Position numbers and translations under genes: made by a program
The notes under the pieces: generated by a model
Database searches by the model: none
The model's input: only the letters and a program-made list of their open reading frames with translations
What the model was told of the DNA's origin: nothing
Origin: Planococcus citri
Taxonomy: Eukaryota; Arthropoda; Insecta; Hemiptera; Pseudococcidae
Assembly (NCBI RefSeq): GCF_950023065.1
Contig: NC_088680.1
Coordinates: 9,412,559 to 9,476,558 of the forward strand
Direction of reading: 5' to 3'
DNA length: 64,000 nt
Shown here: one piece after another, positions 23,366 through 33,214 of the stretch
How positions within the stretch are numbered: the stretch's first letter is position 1
Layout: every line of letters starts with the position of its first letter

Positions 23366-24852
23366 TTCAATCATCAACATAAAAGCTCAACTTAACAAAC
23401 GTCTAAATTTACTAAAAATTGTTAAAAATCCAAAGTATAACCCATCACGCCAACTATTACTTCACTTGTACAAAGCTCTGATACGTAGTAAAATTGAATA
23501 TGGAAGTCCATGCTTTACAAACCTGTCAAATAAAACTACTAACATTCTCAAAACTGTTCAAAATTCCTCCTTGCGCATCTGCATAGGTGCTCTCTATTCG
23601 TCTCCAATTGATAGTATTTATTGTGAAGCTGCAGAGCTTCCTCCTGATTTTAGGAAAATTCTCACGACAAACAAATTCTTAACAACTGTTGCAAATAATC
23701 CATCTCACCCTCTTCAAAGGTCACTCAATGTCTACAGCTCTCAGCATTTCCTCCATACTTCAGGTCCAATCCCAGAATTTATCAAAAATATGAACAACCT
23801 ACAAATTGACCTAAAAAACCTAATACATCAACCAATATCTTATCCCCCTTGGTCTCTCAAACCTATACAGATGGAATTCTACTTAAGAAACTACCCAAAA
23901 CATGATCACTCCCCATTATTAATCAAGAGTCATTATTTAGAACTGTTATCAAACTATACTAAATATAACTTATGCTTCACAGATGGTTCAAAAATTACTA
24001 ATATTCATACTGGTTATGCTTACTCAATTAATGACAAAGTTCTCAGTTTCAAAATTCACAACTGTGCCTCAATTTTTACTGCTGAACTCACTGCCATAAA
24101 ACATTGCCTAATAGATATAATTTCCATTCAATCAGAAAATAAAAAATTCTTAATCCAAAGCGACTCACTAAGTTCACTGCTATCCATTCAAAACATTTTT
24201 TCTGACCACCCCATAGTCCAAGACATACATAAGTCCCTTTTTAACCTCCAATATTATGATTACTCAATTAGCTTCATGTATGTTCCCAGCCACATAGGTA
24301 TCACTGGAAACGAAACTGTTGATAGATTAGCAAAAACAGCCGCTACCCCCTCCCCTCTTACCACTCTCACTCCTGATGACATTAAATCTCTAATCACTCA
24401 CAACACATTTACTAACTGGCAGAACTTTTGGTCACAACAAACTTCAAACAAACTCTTCCAACATAAAAAAACTACTCTCCCCTGGAAAAATCTAGGCCAC
24501 CTGAACAGAAAAGAAGAAATCCTGATTACCAGACTAAGAATAGGCCACACAAAAATTACTCATAACCACTTATACCAAAAAGAACCAAAACCCTCATGCC
24601 AATTTTGCAGAAACGAACCCATATCCATCCAACACATACTTTTCAACTGTCCCCAACTAAAACAAAACAGACTTACACTACAGATAAAAGAAAACCCACC
24701 TACTATCCCTGACGATCCCTCAGAAATACAAAAATTCATCTCCCTAGTAGAAAACATCGGCCTCACAAACCAAATCTAGCCCCCCCCCCTTACGGGTGTA
24801 ATAATCTTGTAATTATAAACACCCCAAAAAAAAAAAAAAAAAAAAAAAAAAA
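23366..24852 (+). mobile_element. 5'-truncated non-LTR retrotransposon with RNase H and poly(A) tail
   Basis: The element runs from the RT C-terminal region to a 27-base A run at 24826-24852. It is 5'-truncated, as LINE insertions commonly are, and the breakpoint lies at the end of the 15-bp satellite near 23366. The 3' UTR is very short (CCCTTACGGGTGTAATAATC and a little more). Presence of RNase H after the RT and a CCHC-like motif points to the I/Jockey-related groups rather than RTE. I found no clear target duplication. The open frame is intact, so the insertion is much younger than the LINE at 1573-4608. Confidence 0.9.
23367..24779 (+). CDS. LINE ORF2 C-terminus: RT thumb, RNase H, CCHC motif (5'-truncated)
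   Basis: The frame is open from the breakpoint to a TAG at 24777-24779, so no true start codon exists here. The upstream part reads KAQLNKRLNLLK then HLYKALIRSKIEYGSP, typical of the end of LINE reverse transcriptases. Counting from the codon at 23466, the RNase H domain covers about residues 165-295: FTDGSK (D173), AELTA (E207), SDSLSS (D233), PSHIGI (H276) and ETVDRLAK (D286). All catalytic acids are present. A CX2CX8HX4C motif follows at residues 378-395, a feature of ORF2 C-termini in these groups. In a full element this protein degrades the RNA of the RNA-DNA hybrid during target-primed insertion. This fragment lacks endonuclease and the RT catalytic core, so it cannot move by itself. 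Confidence 0.9.
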   Translation, partial: SIINIKAQLNKRLNLLKIVKNPKYNPSRQLLLHLYKALIRSKIEYGSPCFTNLSNKTTNILKTVQNSSLRICIGALYSSPIDSIYCEAAELPPDFRKILTTNKFLTTVANNPSHPLQRSLNVYSSQHFLHTSGPIPEFIKNMNNLQIDLKNLIHQPISYPPWSLKPIQMEFYLRNYPKHDHSPLLIKSHYLELLSNYTKYNLCFTDGSKITNIHTGYAYSINDKVLSFKIHNCASIFTAELTAIKHCLIDIISIQSENKKFLIQSDSLSSLLSIQNIFSDHPIVQDIHKSLFNLQYYDYSISFMYVPSHIGITGNETVDRLAKTAATPSPLTTLTPDDIKSLITHNTFTNWQNFWSQQTSNKLFQHKKTTLPWKNLGHLNRKEEILITRLRIGHTKITHNHLYQKEPKPSCQFCRNEPISIQHILFNCPQLKQNRLTLQIKENPPTIPDDPSEIQKFISLVENIGLTNQI

Positions 24853-27479
24853 TGTTTGCGAATTACCGTTGTAATTTTTTGCTATCGCAAGACTGTAGTA
24901 TTTGACGGATACGATCTTAAAATGGATCGTTGTTGGGAGGGAAAGGAGAGGGGAGAGAAAAGAGAGGGATGATGGGAGATTTGAATGGAAATAGATTGGG
25001 GAAAGAGAAGTGGCTAAATTCCCTTTTTTTGATATATTGAAAAACTTTTTTTAACGTTGCCCTTTTTTATGAGCTCAAAAATATTATTTTGTCTGCTGAT
25101 GATTTTTTTTTCTACTCGTAATTTGAAACTTTTCACCCTCTAAGATCTTTTGTTGGAAGTTTTTCATTTTTTCGACCACTTTTTTGAATTTTTGTCGAGG
25201 AAATATTTTCAATTTTTCGATTGCATTATCGAAAAAAATATGAAATCATAAATTTTTTGCCCCAGATTTTCTTCTCATTTTTTTAGAGAGATCTCTAAAT
25301 ATCTCGAGAGCGCTGAAACCAACTTTTCGCAGTCTCTCTCCTTCCTCCCCCTCTCTTCTACGTTTACTACAGTTCTGCGCCTTTGTGCAGTCTATTCCAT
25401 TTCGACAAATTGATTCAAACAAAATAAAATGTAACCGCATTCGGATTTAAATGTACAGATAAAACGTCGACTTCTCGTTCGAATAAATTCGTCGTTTCGC
25501 GCTCGCACACCTGCTCACCTATACAAACGCTCGAGCATCGTAAAATATTTCAATATAAGTCTCAGGTACCTCCTATACCTATAATGCTGCGTAGAATTAA
25601 GAAGACTATACAGCTCGTCGTCGTCTTTCGAGTTGGAGTTAAGTCATTACATGAGTTTGAAAAGGCCGCTTGTTCGATATCTTATTCAGTCGGTCTCACG
25701 GTGGCAATGTCGGGCACAAGACCCGGTATCCGGGACCAGTGCTCAGCATTGGGAACGGAAGGCAACCGGGGGTTTGAAATTTAATTTCCGTCGAATGGTT
25801 AAATTGTGGCTGGTTTTGCGGATAAAGGGTGGGTTTTTCTTGAAAAAGAAAAGGTTATACGACCACGAAGTCGTCGTCTTCGTTGCGGCAGCTTGTGCGT
25901 TTTATGACTGAGAGTGAGTGAGACGTTGACGACGATGAACGAGAAAACGCTGCTCTGGCTGTCTGCGTCGTGTTTCAATTAACGCCTGTGGTCGCTCTGG
26001 TAGGCAGTTTTCGGGATCAATATCAATATAAACGTGATATACTATAGTCACATGTACATACTATACGATAGATGAGATAGACAGAGAGTGATGGCGAAAT
26101 ATTACAGTCGTATAGCGGCACGTCGCGGTCGTTTGCTTGTGTACCTTTGGTACATACGTGTAGCTTAAATCGCTTCCATATACGAGTATAGAATGATGAG
26201 ACGAGACGAGCAAAAGTTTCCGGTAATAAGAATACATCACACCTGTGTGTATGCGATGAGAAAGCCTGCCTGAAATAGATGCAAGATTGACGCCGCCAGA
26301 GAGACGCTCTACCGCGGATTAATTGTGAAAGGATAAAGAGTTCGGCAACTGGGGCAGGGGCAGGGGCAGGGGCATGAAGAGGTATAACGAGTCAGCATCC
26401 AGGCATAGCAGGAGGTTTTTGTTTTCGTATACCCTGCTGTATAAACTAATGCCTTATGTACCTACACTTGGCAGCAAAACACGTGCCAAATCTTTGATCA
26501 AATGTTGACAACGACGATGATGACGATGTCGTTGTGCTGTGACTCCTCTTCTTCCTCCTCCTCCTCCTCCTCCCTCTCTAGTCCTTACAGTATGTTCAAG
26601 TCGTCGCTATCGGTTAAACCCTATAAATACTGTGCAGGTTTCTCTCGCTTATTCGTCTTGTGCTCATTCTCTCATCACACACACACACTGCAGTACATAT
26701 GCCTCTCTATAGCTGTAGAGCCCTGTATACGCGAGAGTATAAGTAAGTATGCTAGTGACGTAACGTAGGTACGTACGCTTCAAAAGAACCATCTTTTGTA
26801 AAGGTCTCATACAGAAGAAAAGAGTTGACTGAATGATAGAGAGTGATGAAGAGTAAAGGGTGCAGGAGAGAGGCGGATACGACGATTTTTTTTCCTTTCT
26901 AAATAGAGAACACACACATACTACAACGAGATAAATAACCTAGTAAAAAGAAACCCTCTGGATAGTTCTTTTTTCTTTACTTACTCGCAGTCGTCGGTTT
27001 TCTTTTCTCGTATGCTCTCGTCGCCACCGCCAAATGCGGGCTCATTTTAGCCGAATTTCCGTTCAAAATAATCGCCTTTGTGGTTAACCCGTAAAGGAAG
27101 TAATTTTCTTTCATGTTTTCAACATCTTTACGTCGTCTTTTCGTTATGGGATGAAATTTATAAAGGTGTTTTTTCGCGGATACCGGATTATACACATGTT
27201 CTGTGTACATGTACATACATGTGGTTAATGAATAGGTCTGTCTTGAAGCTTTCGAAACAGTTTATGATGCTGTATGGTTTTAGAGAGAATTTTTTAGCCG
27301 GTAACTTTCTGCTTTGGAATGGTTGAGAATTGATGGCTAGTGAAAAAAAATGGATTCGTGATTCGAGGTGAATTATTTTTGGAATTTGAACTCTCGGTGT
27401 CCTGAACTATCTGTTTGAAAAATGTTGGGGGTTGGAAACACTATTATCGAGGGCCCGAAGTTGAAAACTGAATTTATAT
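24853..27479. other. unique non-coding stretch with promoter-like base composition
   Basis: No domain-bearing frame is visible. From about 25450 to 26760 the DNA is richer in CpG and less repetitive than the surroundings, as insect promoter or 5' UTR regions often are; a TCAGTC initiator-like motif occurs near 25693. No exon can be defined. There is a TCC repeat at about 26551-26574 and a G-quadruplex motif at 26351-26374. Confidence 0.45.
26351..26374 (+). other. G-quadruplex motif, four GGGGCA repeats
   Basis: Four perfect tandem copies of GGGGCA give four G4 runs separated by two-base CA loops. This meets the usual pattern for a stable intrastrand quadruplex. It is isolated in otherwise mixed-sequence, promoter-like DNA. 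Folding and function are inferred. Confidence 0.8.
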
Positions 27480-28890
27480 TCGAGCTCAGAGCTATCTAAT
27501 TGGTATAAATCCACGTGTAGCGTCAAATTAACATATTTTTTGAAATTGTTGAAGGGACAGGAGGGAAAGTGAGTGGTTGTATCGAAAAAATAAGTAGATA
27601 TTTGAACTCAGCGTACTCGAATTAGTAGGAATCGATATGTTACTCGATATTTTCATAATTTTTGAAATTTGAAGAAGGAGGGGGGCTGCTGATGAACTGA
27701 AGAGTTGTATCGAAAAAATGAACAGATATTCGAACTCAGCGTATTCGAATTAGTAGGAATCGATAAATCATCATATGTTACTCGATATCTTAATTATTTT
27801 TGAAATTTGAGGAGGATGGGAGGGGGATGGGCTGAAAATGAACTGAAGAGTTGTATCGAAAAAATAAGCAGATATTCGAACTCAGCGTACTCGAATTAGT
27901 AGAAATTGATATATTACTCGATATTTTCATAATTTTGGAAATTTGAAGGGTGATGGGGGGGGGCTGCTGATGAACTGAAGAGTCGTATCGAAAAAATAAG
28001 TAGATATTCGAACTCAGTGTACTCGAATTAGTAGGAATCGATATGTTACTCGATATTTTCATAATTTTTGAAATTTAAGGGGATGGGGGTGGGTCATAGG
28101 TGGACTAAAGGGAACGGTTGTATCGAAAAAAATAAGCAGATATTCGAACTCAGCGTGCTCGAATTAGTAGGAATCGATATGTTACTCAATATTTTCATAA
28201 TTTTTGAAATTTGAGGAGGAAGGGAAGGGCTGCTGATGAACTGAAGAGTTTTATTGGAAAAATAAGTAGATATTCGAACTCAGCGTACTCAAATTAGTAG
28301 GAATCGATATGTTACTCGATATTTTCATAATTTTTTTAATTTAAGGGGGTGGGGGTGGGTCATAGGTGGACTAAAGGGAAGGGTTGTATCGAAAAAAATA
28401 AGCAGATATTCGAACTCAGCGTACTCGAATTAGTAGGAATCGATATGTTACACGACATTTCCAAAATTTTTGAAATTTGAGGGGAGGGGGGCTGAAGATG
28501 GACTTGAAGGGAAGGATTGTACCGAAAAAAATGAATATTTAAATTCAGCGCCTTGAAAGAAAAACACTCCCCAAGAAAATAAGTATTAGGATTCGATATC
28601 ACACACGAGATTTTTACAATTTTTCAAAATGGGGAGGGGGAAGCTGGATGTACACTGAGGGGCTATATAGAAACGAAAAAATAATCAGATATTTGAACTC
28701 AGCACCCTCGAAAACCTAACAAACGACGTGTGACACGTCATTGTGTTGTTGTTGTTGTTGTTGTTGTTGTTTTATCATGGTGGAAAGGGCGGGGGAGGGA
28801 GCTGGAGGGGTCGAAACGAAAAAATAAGCTGATATTTGAACTCAGCGTCATCAAATTAGTAATAATCGATATGTCACTTGACCTTTTAAT
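27480..28890. repeat. ~135-bp tandem minisatellite, about ten diverged units
   Basis: Each unit has TTGTATCGAAAAAATAAGCA, then ATATTCGAACTCAGCGTACT, then GTAGGAATCGATATGTTACT, then a G-rich tail. Repeats of the first landmark fall roughly every 125-145 bases from about 27575 to 28815, and spacing varies because the G-rich tail varies in length. A GTT microsatellite (28745-28770) lies in the last part. Open frames here are by-products. Confidence 0.9.
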
Positions 28891-28959
28891 TTTTTTGAAA
28901 TTTTGGTCCAATTTGGGGGCATTTGTGCCCCTTTCTACTCTGAGAGGTAATACGAGACC

Positions 28960-29990
28960 CCATTCTTGATAATTAGTCGTTGCAAAGTAGATTTTCAGTG
29001 CAATTTTTCAAATTTTTATATCACAGTGTGATTTTAACTACATTTGACTCATCATGGAAAGTTGAGCCTTCATTTTGAAAGCTTAACTTTGAGCTTTTCA
29101 AATTTTGAACGTTTAGGTATTTCCAATTTTCCAGTTATTATTTTGAAAATGCTGCGAACAGATTTACTCCAAGTTTAATCAATCTTGAAATACGAGCCTT
29201 CAAAAGTTTGGCTGTTTTTGTAAAAAAAAAATATTGTATAATATTAATAACGTGAAAATTGCTCACATTTGTCTCCTCCCCCCTCAACGTCCTGAAGAGA
29301 GAGAAGGTGGTGATTATTCTATCAAGCATCGATGAAGGGAACTCGAACTCGTTAAAAACCAAATATGAACGAAATCGAAAGATCAAACTTCATTATTGGT
29401 TCGAGTTCATGTGAAAATAACGTGTGAGAAAGTCAGCATCGTATTTACGGCGAACCGAGTATGCAATTTTATTAACACCTCTCGAAATTCTGTGAAATTA
29501 ACCAAAGCATGATGAAATTTCACGTGGAAACGTTTCGTGGCAAGCTGATTTTTGGTATACTGGTTGATTTATCGTTCCATAAAAGAATCCGAGCAGTCTT
29601 TTAATGAATTTAATGTGCATCCCCCTATTGTGGACCTTCTGCCCCCTTTTCGAATCGTTTTTTAACAATATCTCGCAAAAAAATTGGTCTTACAGAAAAA
29701 ATTGTTGGAATGAATGTTAATCTAATCCATGTTTTATATCAAATAAGTCCAAAATGAATTCGGATTACTCCCCCCCCCAAGAAGGGTCAGGAGTGGGTCA
29801 GGAAGGATACACCAATTCAAATCAAGGTGATTTCGAAGCAACATTATGGTGTTGATGCGGAATATAATTCTTTACAACTATTTTAATCCATCTAAAATAT
29901 ATCGAGATGAATTCTAGCTCATCTGTTCATCTTTAAGATCATTTTAAACGATATCCCACCCCTCTCCTCTTTTCTCCTATCTGTCACAAC
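28960..29990 (+). repeat. dispersed repeat B, diverged copy
   Basis: This region aligns by eye with 46545-47430 (same strand) and 58725-59600 (opposite strand). Shared landmarks are a CAGATTTACTCCAA-like motif (29157), a TCGACGGTCC- or TCCTGAAG-containing middle, and the highly conserved TATTTACGGCGAACCGAGT block at 29442. No coding sequence is recognised. It may be an old, uncharacterised transposon. Confidence 0.6.
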
Positions 29991-30290
29991 AAATGGAAGG
30001 AGATAAATTAGAAAAATTTAGCTGATGAATGACCTTAAAAGGGATGGAGGAGGAGGTGCTAAAGTATTGAAAAAGGTCATTTAGTCAACTTGAACGTTGG
30101 ATTAAAATTCCATGGGAGGTGAATTTTTGGACGAACATCCTGTAAACGAAAAAAAATCACATTTTCAGCTCTTCCGGTGAATTGTTGAAGCTGAACATGA
30201 GCTTATACCTTCGACTCCTCCCCCCCCCCCTCCCACATAATTTGGGTGGTGGTTTCAGTTCTAGAATTTTTTAAAAGTTCTTGAATTGAA
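29991..30290. other. non-coding spacer
   Basis: AT-rich sequence with a C10 run near 30225. No gene or clear repeat structure is seen. Confidence 0.5.
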
Positions 30291-30299
30291 ATATTGTTC

Positions 30300-31270
30300 T
30301 TGGAAACACGAAAGAGGCTCGACAAAAATTATTAGTTGGGTATTTTATTATAAATATCCCATAATTTCCCAAAAATTACCTCCAATTTACAAAAAATCAG
30401 TAAATGGTTCACCACAAATTATGGCCAAATTACCAAACATTACCAGTAATTTACCAAAAAAAAAAAAATAAATACTGGTGATGTGTATACAAAAAAAGTG
30501 ATCTGCAAAAAAATTACCAGTAATTTTACAAAAGAAATTACTAGTTATTTATAAAAAAATTACTGGTGATCCGCAAAAAAAATTTGTACCAATAATTTTC
30601 CGAAAAAAATCAGCAATTTTCAAAAAAAAAAAAAAAAATAACGAGTAATTTAGTGTAATTTTCAAAAAAAAATTACCAGTCAGGTATTTATCAAAAAATT
30701 ACCAGTGATCTTCGAAAGAATTGCCAGTCATTTTCCAAAAAAAAATCAGTAGTTTTCCAGAAAAAATTACTTCAAACAAAAAATAAATATAAATAAATTT
30801 GTTATTCTCAAAAAAAAATACCAGAAATCTCCCCCCCCCCCCAAATACCAGTAATTCTTCCAAAAAATTGAAAAAAGAACAGTAATTTAATTTTCCAAAA
30901 AAATACTAAAAATTTCGAGAAAAAAACAGTGATTTACTGAAAATGACCTACTAATGAAATACTGAACATTGCATTGCATTCAGTTCAAGTTTCAAAGGTT
31001 GCACATTCTCAGCAGGCACTTGAACAGAAGTTACCAGAAATCCCCCTCCCCCCAATATCAACAATCCTCCCACCCCCAATACCAGTAATTCTTCCAAAAA
31101 ATTGAAAAAAAAACAGTAATTTGATTTTCCAAAAAAATACTAAAAATTTCGAAAAAAAACAGTGATTTACTGAAAATGACCTACTAATGAAATACTGAAC
31201 ATTGCATTGCATTCCAGTTCCAGTTTCAAAGGTTGCACATTCTCAGCAGGGCACTTGAACAAAAGTAAAA
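30300..31270. repeat. ATTACCAGTAATTTT-type repeat with a recent 234-bp tandem duplication
   Basis: The first half consists of many variants of AATTACCAGTAATTTTCCAAAAAA. At its end, about 30800-31030 is duplicated at about 31035-31265 with few changes; for example AACATTGCATTGCATT occurs near 30965 and again near 31198. The near identity marks this as the youngest event in the block. Confidence 0.8.
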
Positions 31271-32519
31271 ATTTTGAAAATCAGTCTTTTCATCATTTTT
31301 GAACATTTTGTTCACGCGTTGGCATCTTCAGCTCTAAAATTTTTGAAAACAGCAAGAATTTGCCCAATTCAAGAATCTTTATTATTAATGATTCGAAATA
31401 AATGCTCCAATTTGAAGCCTGATAGTTTAAGATTGAACTAAGAAACCTGATTAAAATGTTCCCAAATTTGTTCAACACTTTTAGGACCACGCAATCAAAA
31501 TGCTGGAAAAAATGAACGAAGTTCCGAATTCTCAAATTTTAGGAAATTTCAGACTCCTCTCGCATCCTTTGAACTCATCATAGATATGTCCTTAATGATC
31601 CTATACTGTCTTGAGGTGATTTTCCATTCAAAAAAAATAAATATTTTCGATTTATTCAAAATTTTGATTGCACGAAAATCTCATTCAAATATGGTCCATT
31701 AGGTAATTACGTCTAAATTATTTTCTACACTGCTCTTTATGCTGGGGGGGGGGTGAGAGGTAGATGGCGAGAGTCCAAGAAGTCATTTTGGTATCAAAGT
31801 ATCTGAAAATTTCCGAAGTACTGATTTAAAACATTTTCGAGGAATTTGATTCCCCCCCACCTCATTTTTAATTCAGCCTTGCTCGGATTTTTTTCTCAAA
31901 AATTTCTTCAAATTGAACAATTTTTCTATTTTGGGTGATAAAATGAAAACTTTCCTAGAAAGAACTGCCCCTACTTCCTTTCCTCGATCTTAGTTCAACA
32001 AAAATACAGCAGGAAAAAAAGTGAGGATTAAATGATAGAAGTCCCCCCCTCCCCTCTGCCACTATTTTATGTCTGCAGAAATTAATTTTGGCATTGGGTA
32101 AGAAATGTCGTCGAAGGGCACCATGTATGCCTCTAATCAGTGTATACTTCAAAACAGAATAATACGAGAAACCATTTTGAGCAAAGTTTTGAGTGGAGGT
32201 CAAAATTAAAAGTGATTTGTTCACAGAAAATGAACAAAAAGTTCACGGAAATATTTTCAGTAAAGCCCCAGTGCTCATATTAGGTACCTTTCAGCATTCT
32301 CCTTTCTCTCCCTTGACCAAAAACTCATCTTCAAGTTGAAAATCCAATTTTCAAAAAACTCCTAGACCAATTTCAAAATCCCGATGAAACTTCCATAAAT
32401 CCAAAAATTCGGCTCTAATTCGCTATACTGTCCGACATCAGCGACTTTTTCCCTCTCGTTTGATCCTCGCACCGCGCTCCTTTCCCCCGCCTGTCATCTC
32501 ACATAGTGAAATACTTACC
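31271..32519. other. non-coding stretch
   Basis: AT-rich with C and G homopolymers. I see no recognisable gene, motif or repeat boundary. Confidence 0.5.
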
Positions 32520-33126
32520 TACTTCGAGAGAGAGAAGACAAGGCAGCTGAGTGTGTCGAGGATTTAACTTGGAGAGGTTTTACGTGTACATATGTGTACG
32601 GACTGGAAATTTTTATCATAATTCGACCTGTAGTACTCGTACTCGCGATATGAGACGACGACGGTTTATACATGTAGACGTATGTACATGTAGTACAATG
32701 TACACGTATAGTAAAAAAAAAATAGAGGCGAATTCACACCGAATAGCCGAGAAAAAGGCATCAGTCCATCTCCCCCTGTCACCCTGGCTTTCTACCGAAG
32801 GGGCATGCGCGTCACGATATTCTGACGCAGTAGTACGCGATTCGGTGTGTGTGGAAAGCGATGGTCTCGAGAGAAGATGAGAGAAAAGAGGAATTTGAAT
32901 TTTCGTAGTCACCTGGTAGCATATTTCAACGTCACCTGCGAATCTGTGTGGCGGGTAGTGTGTGTCTGTATAGTATATATATATATACGTATAGTGTACA
33001 TCGCGACTTTTTCTAAATACCTACTGACATAGTTGTTAGAGTGCCAGAGAGAGACAGAGACAGAGATAGAGCAAGCCAAAGCACGCGACTAAAATATAGT
33101 GTGTGCGAAAATTTTCACGACGTTGG
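32520..33126 (+). promoter_or_regulatory. candidate promoter / 5' UTR region upstream of the first exon
   Basis: This stretch is unique, relatively CpG-rich, and precedes the candidate coding exon at 33127. It contains a TA repeat near 32975-32990 and a GAGAGAGACAGAGACAGAG purine tract at about 33045-33071, as seen in insect 5' UTRs. Just before the ATG an in-frame TAG lies at 33097-33099. The transcription start cannot be located. Confidence 0.35.
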
Positions 33127-33214
33127 ATGGATCCTCCAAAGTCTTCGCCTCCACCGCAGCCGCCCAAGAGTGCGCAATATTTTCCCCATAGGATTGTCGA
33201 CTTGGATTTGAAAA
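33127..33214 (+). CDS. candidate first coding exon of an unrecognised host gene
   Basis: An ATG at 33127 opens a 29-codon frame that begins MDPPKSSPPPQPPK, continues through QYFPHRIVDLDLK and ends at a consensus donor, AAAA|GTAAGT (donor at 33215). The frame breaks inside a codon, so the intron would be phase 1. An upstream in-frame stop at 33097 makes this ATG the first available. A proline-rich N-terminus followed by a hydrophobic/charged patch is plausible for a cytoplasmic or nuclear protein; there is no signal peptide. Base composition is clearly richer in G and C than the neighbours. I do not recognise the family, and no second exon could be identified in the remaining 30 kb. It could be a chance frame. 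Confidence 0.5.

Noticed and set aside
20378..23380. Many 60-93-codon frames with ILKIE- or FQDFD-like pentapeptide repeats on both strands
   Set aside because: They are forced by a 15-base satellite whose period is a multiple of three; both strands and several frames are open at once.
27790..28602. Serine-rich minus-strand frames in the ~135-bp minisatellite
   Set aside because: They follow the repeat and change frame with each variable G-rich tail.
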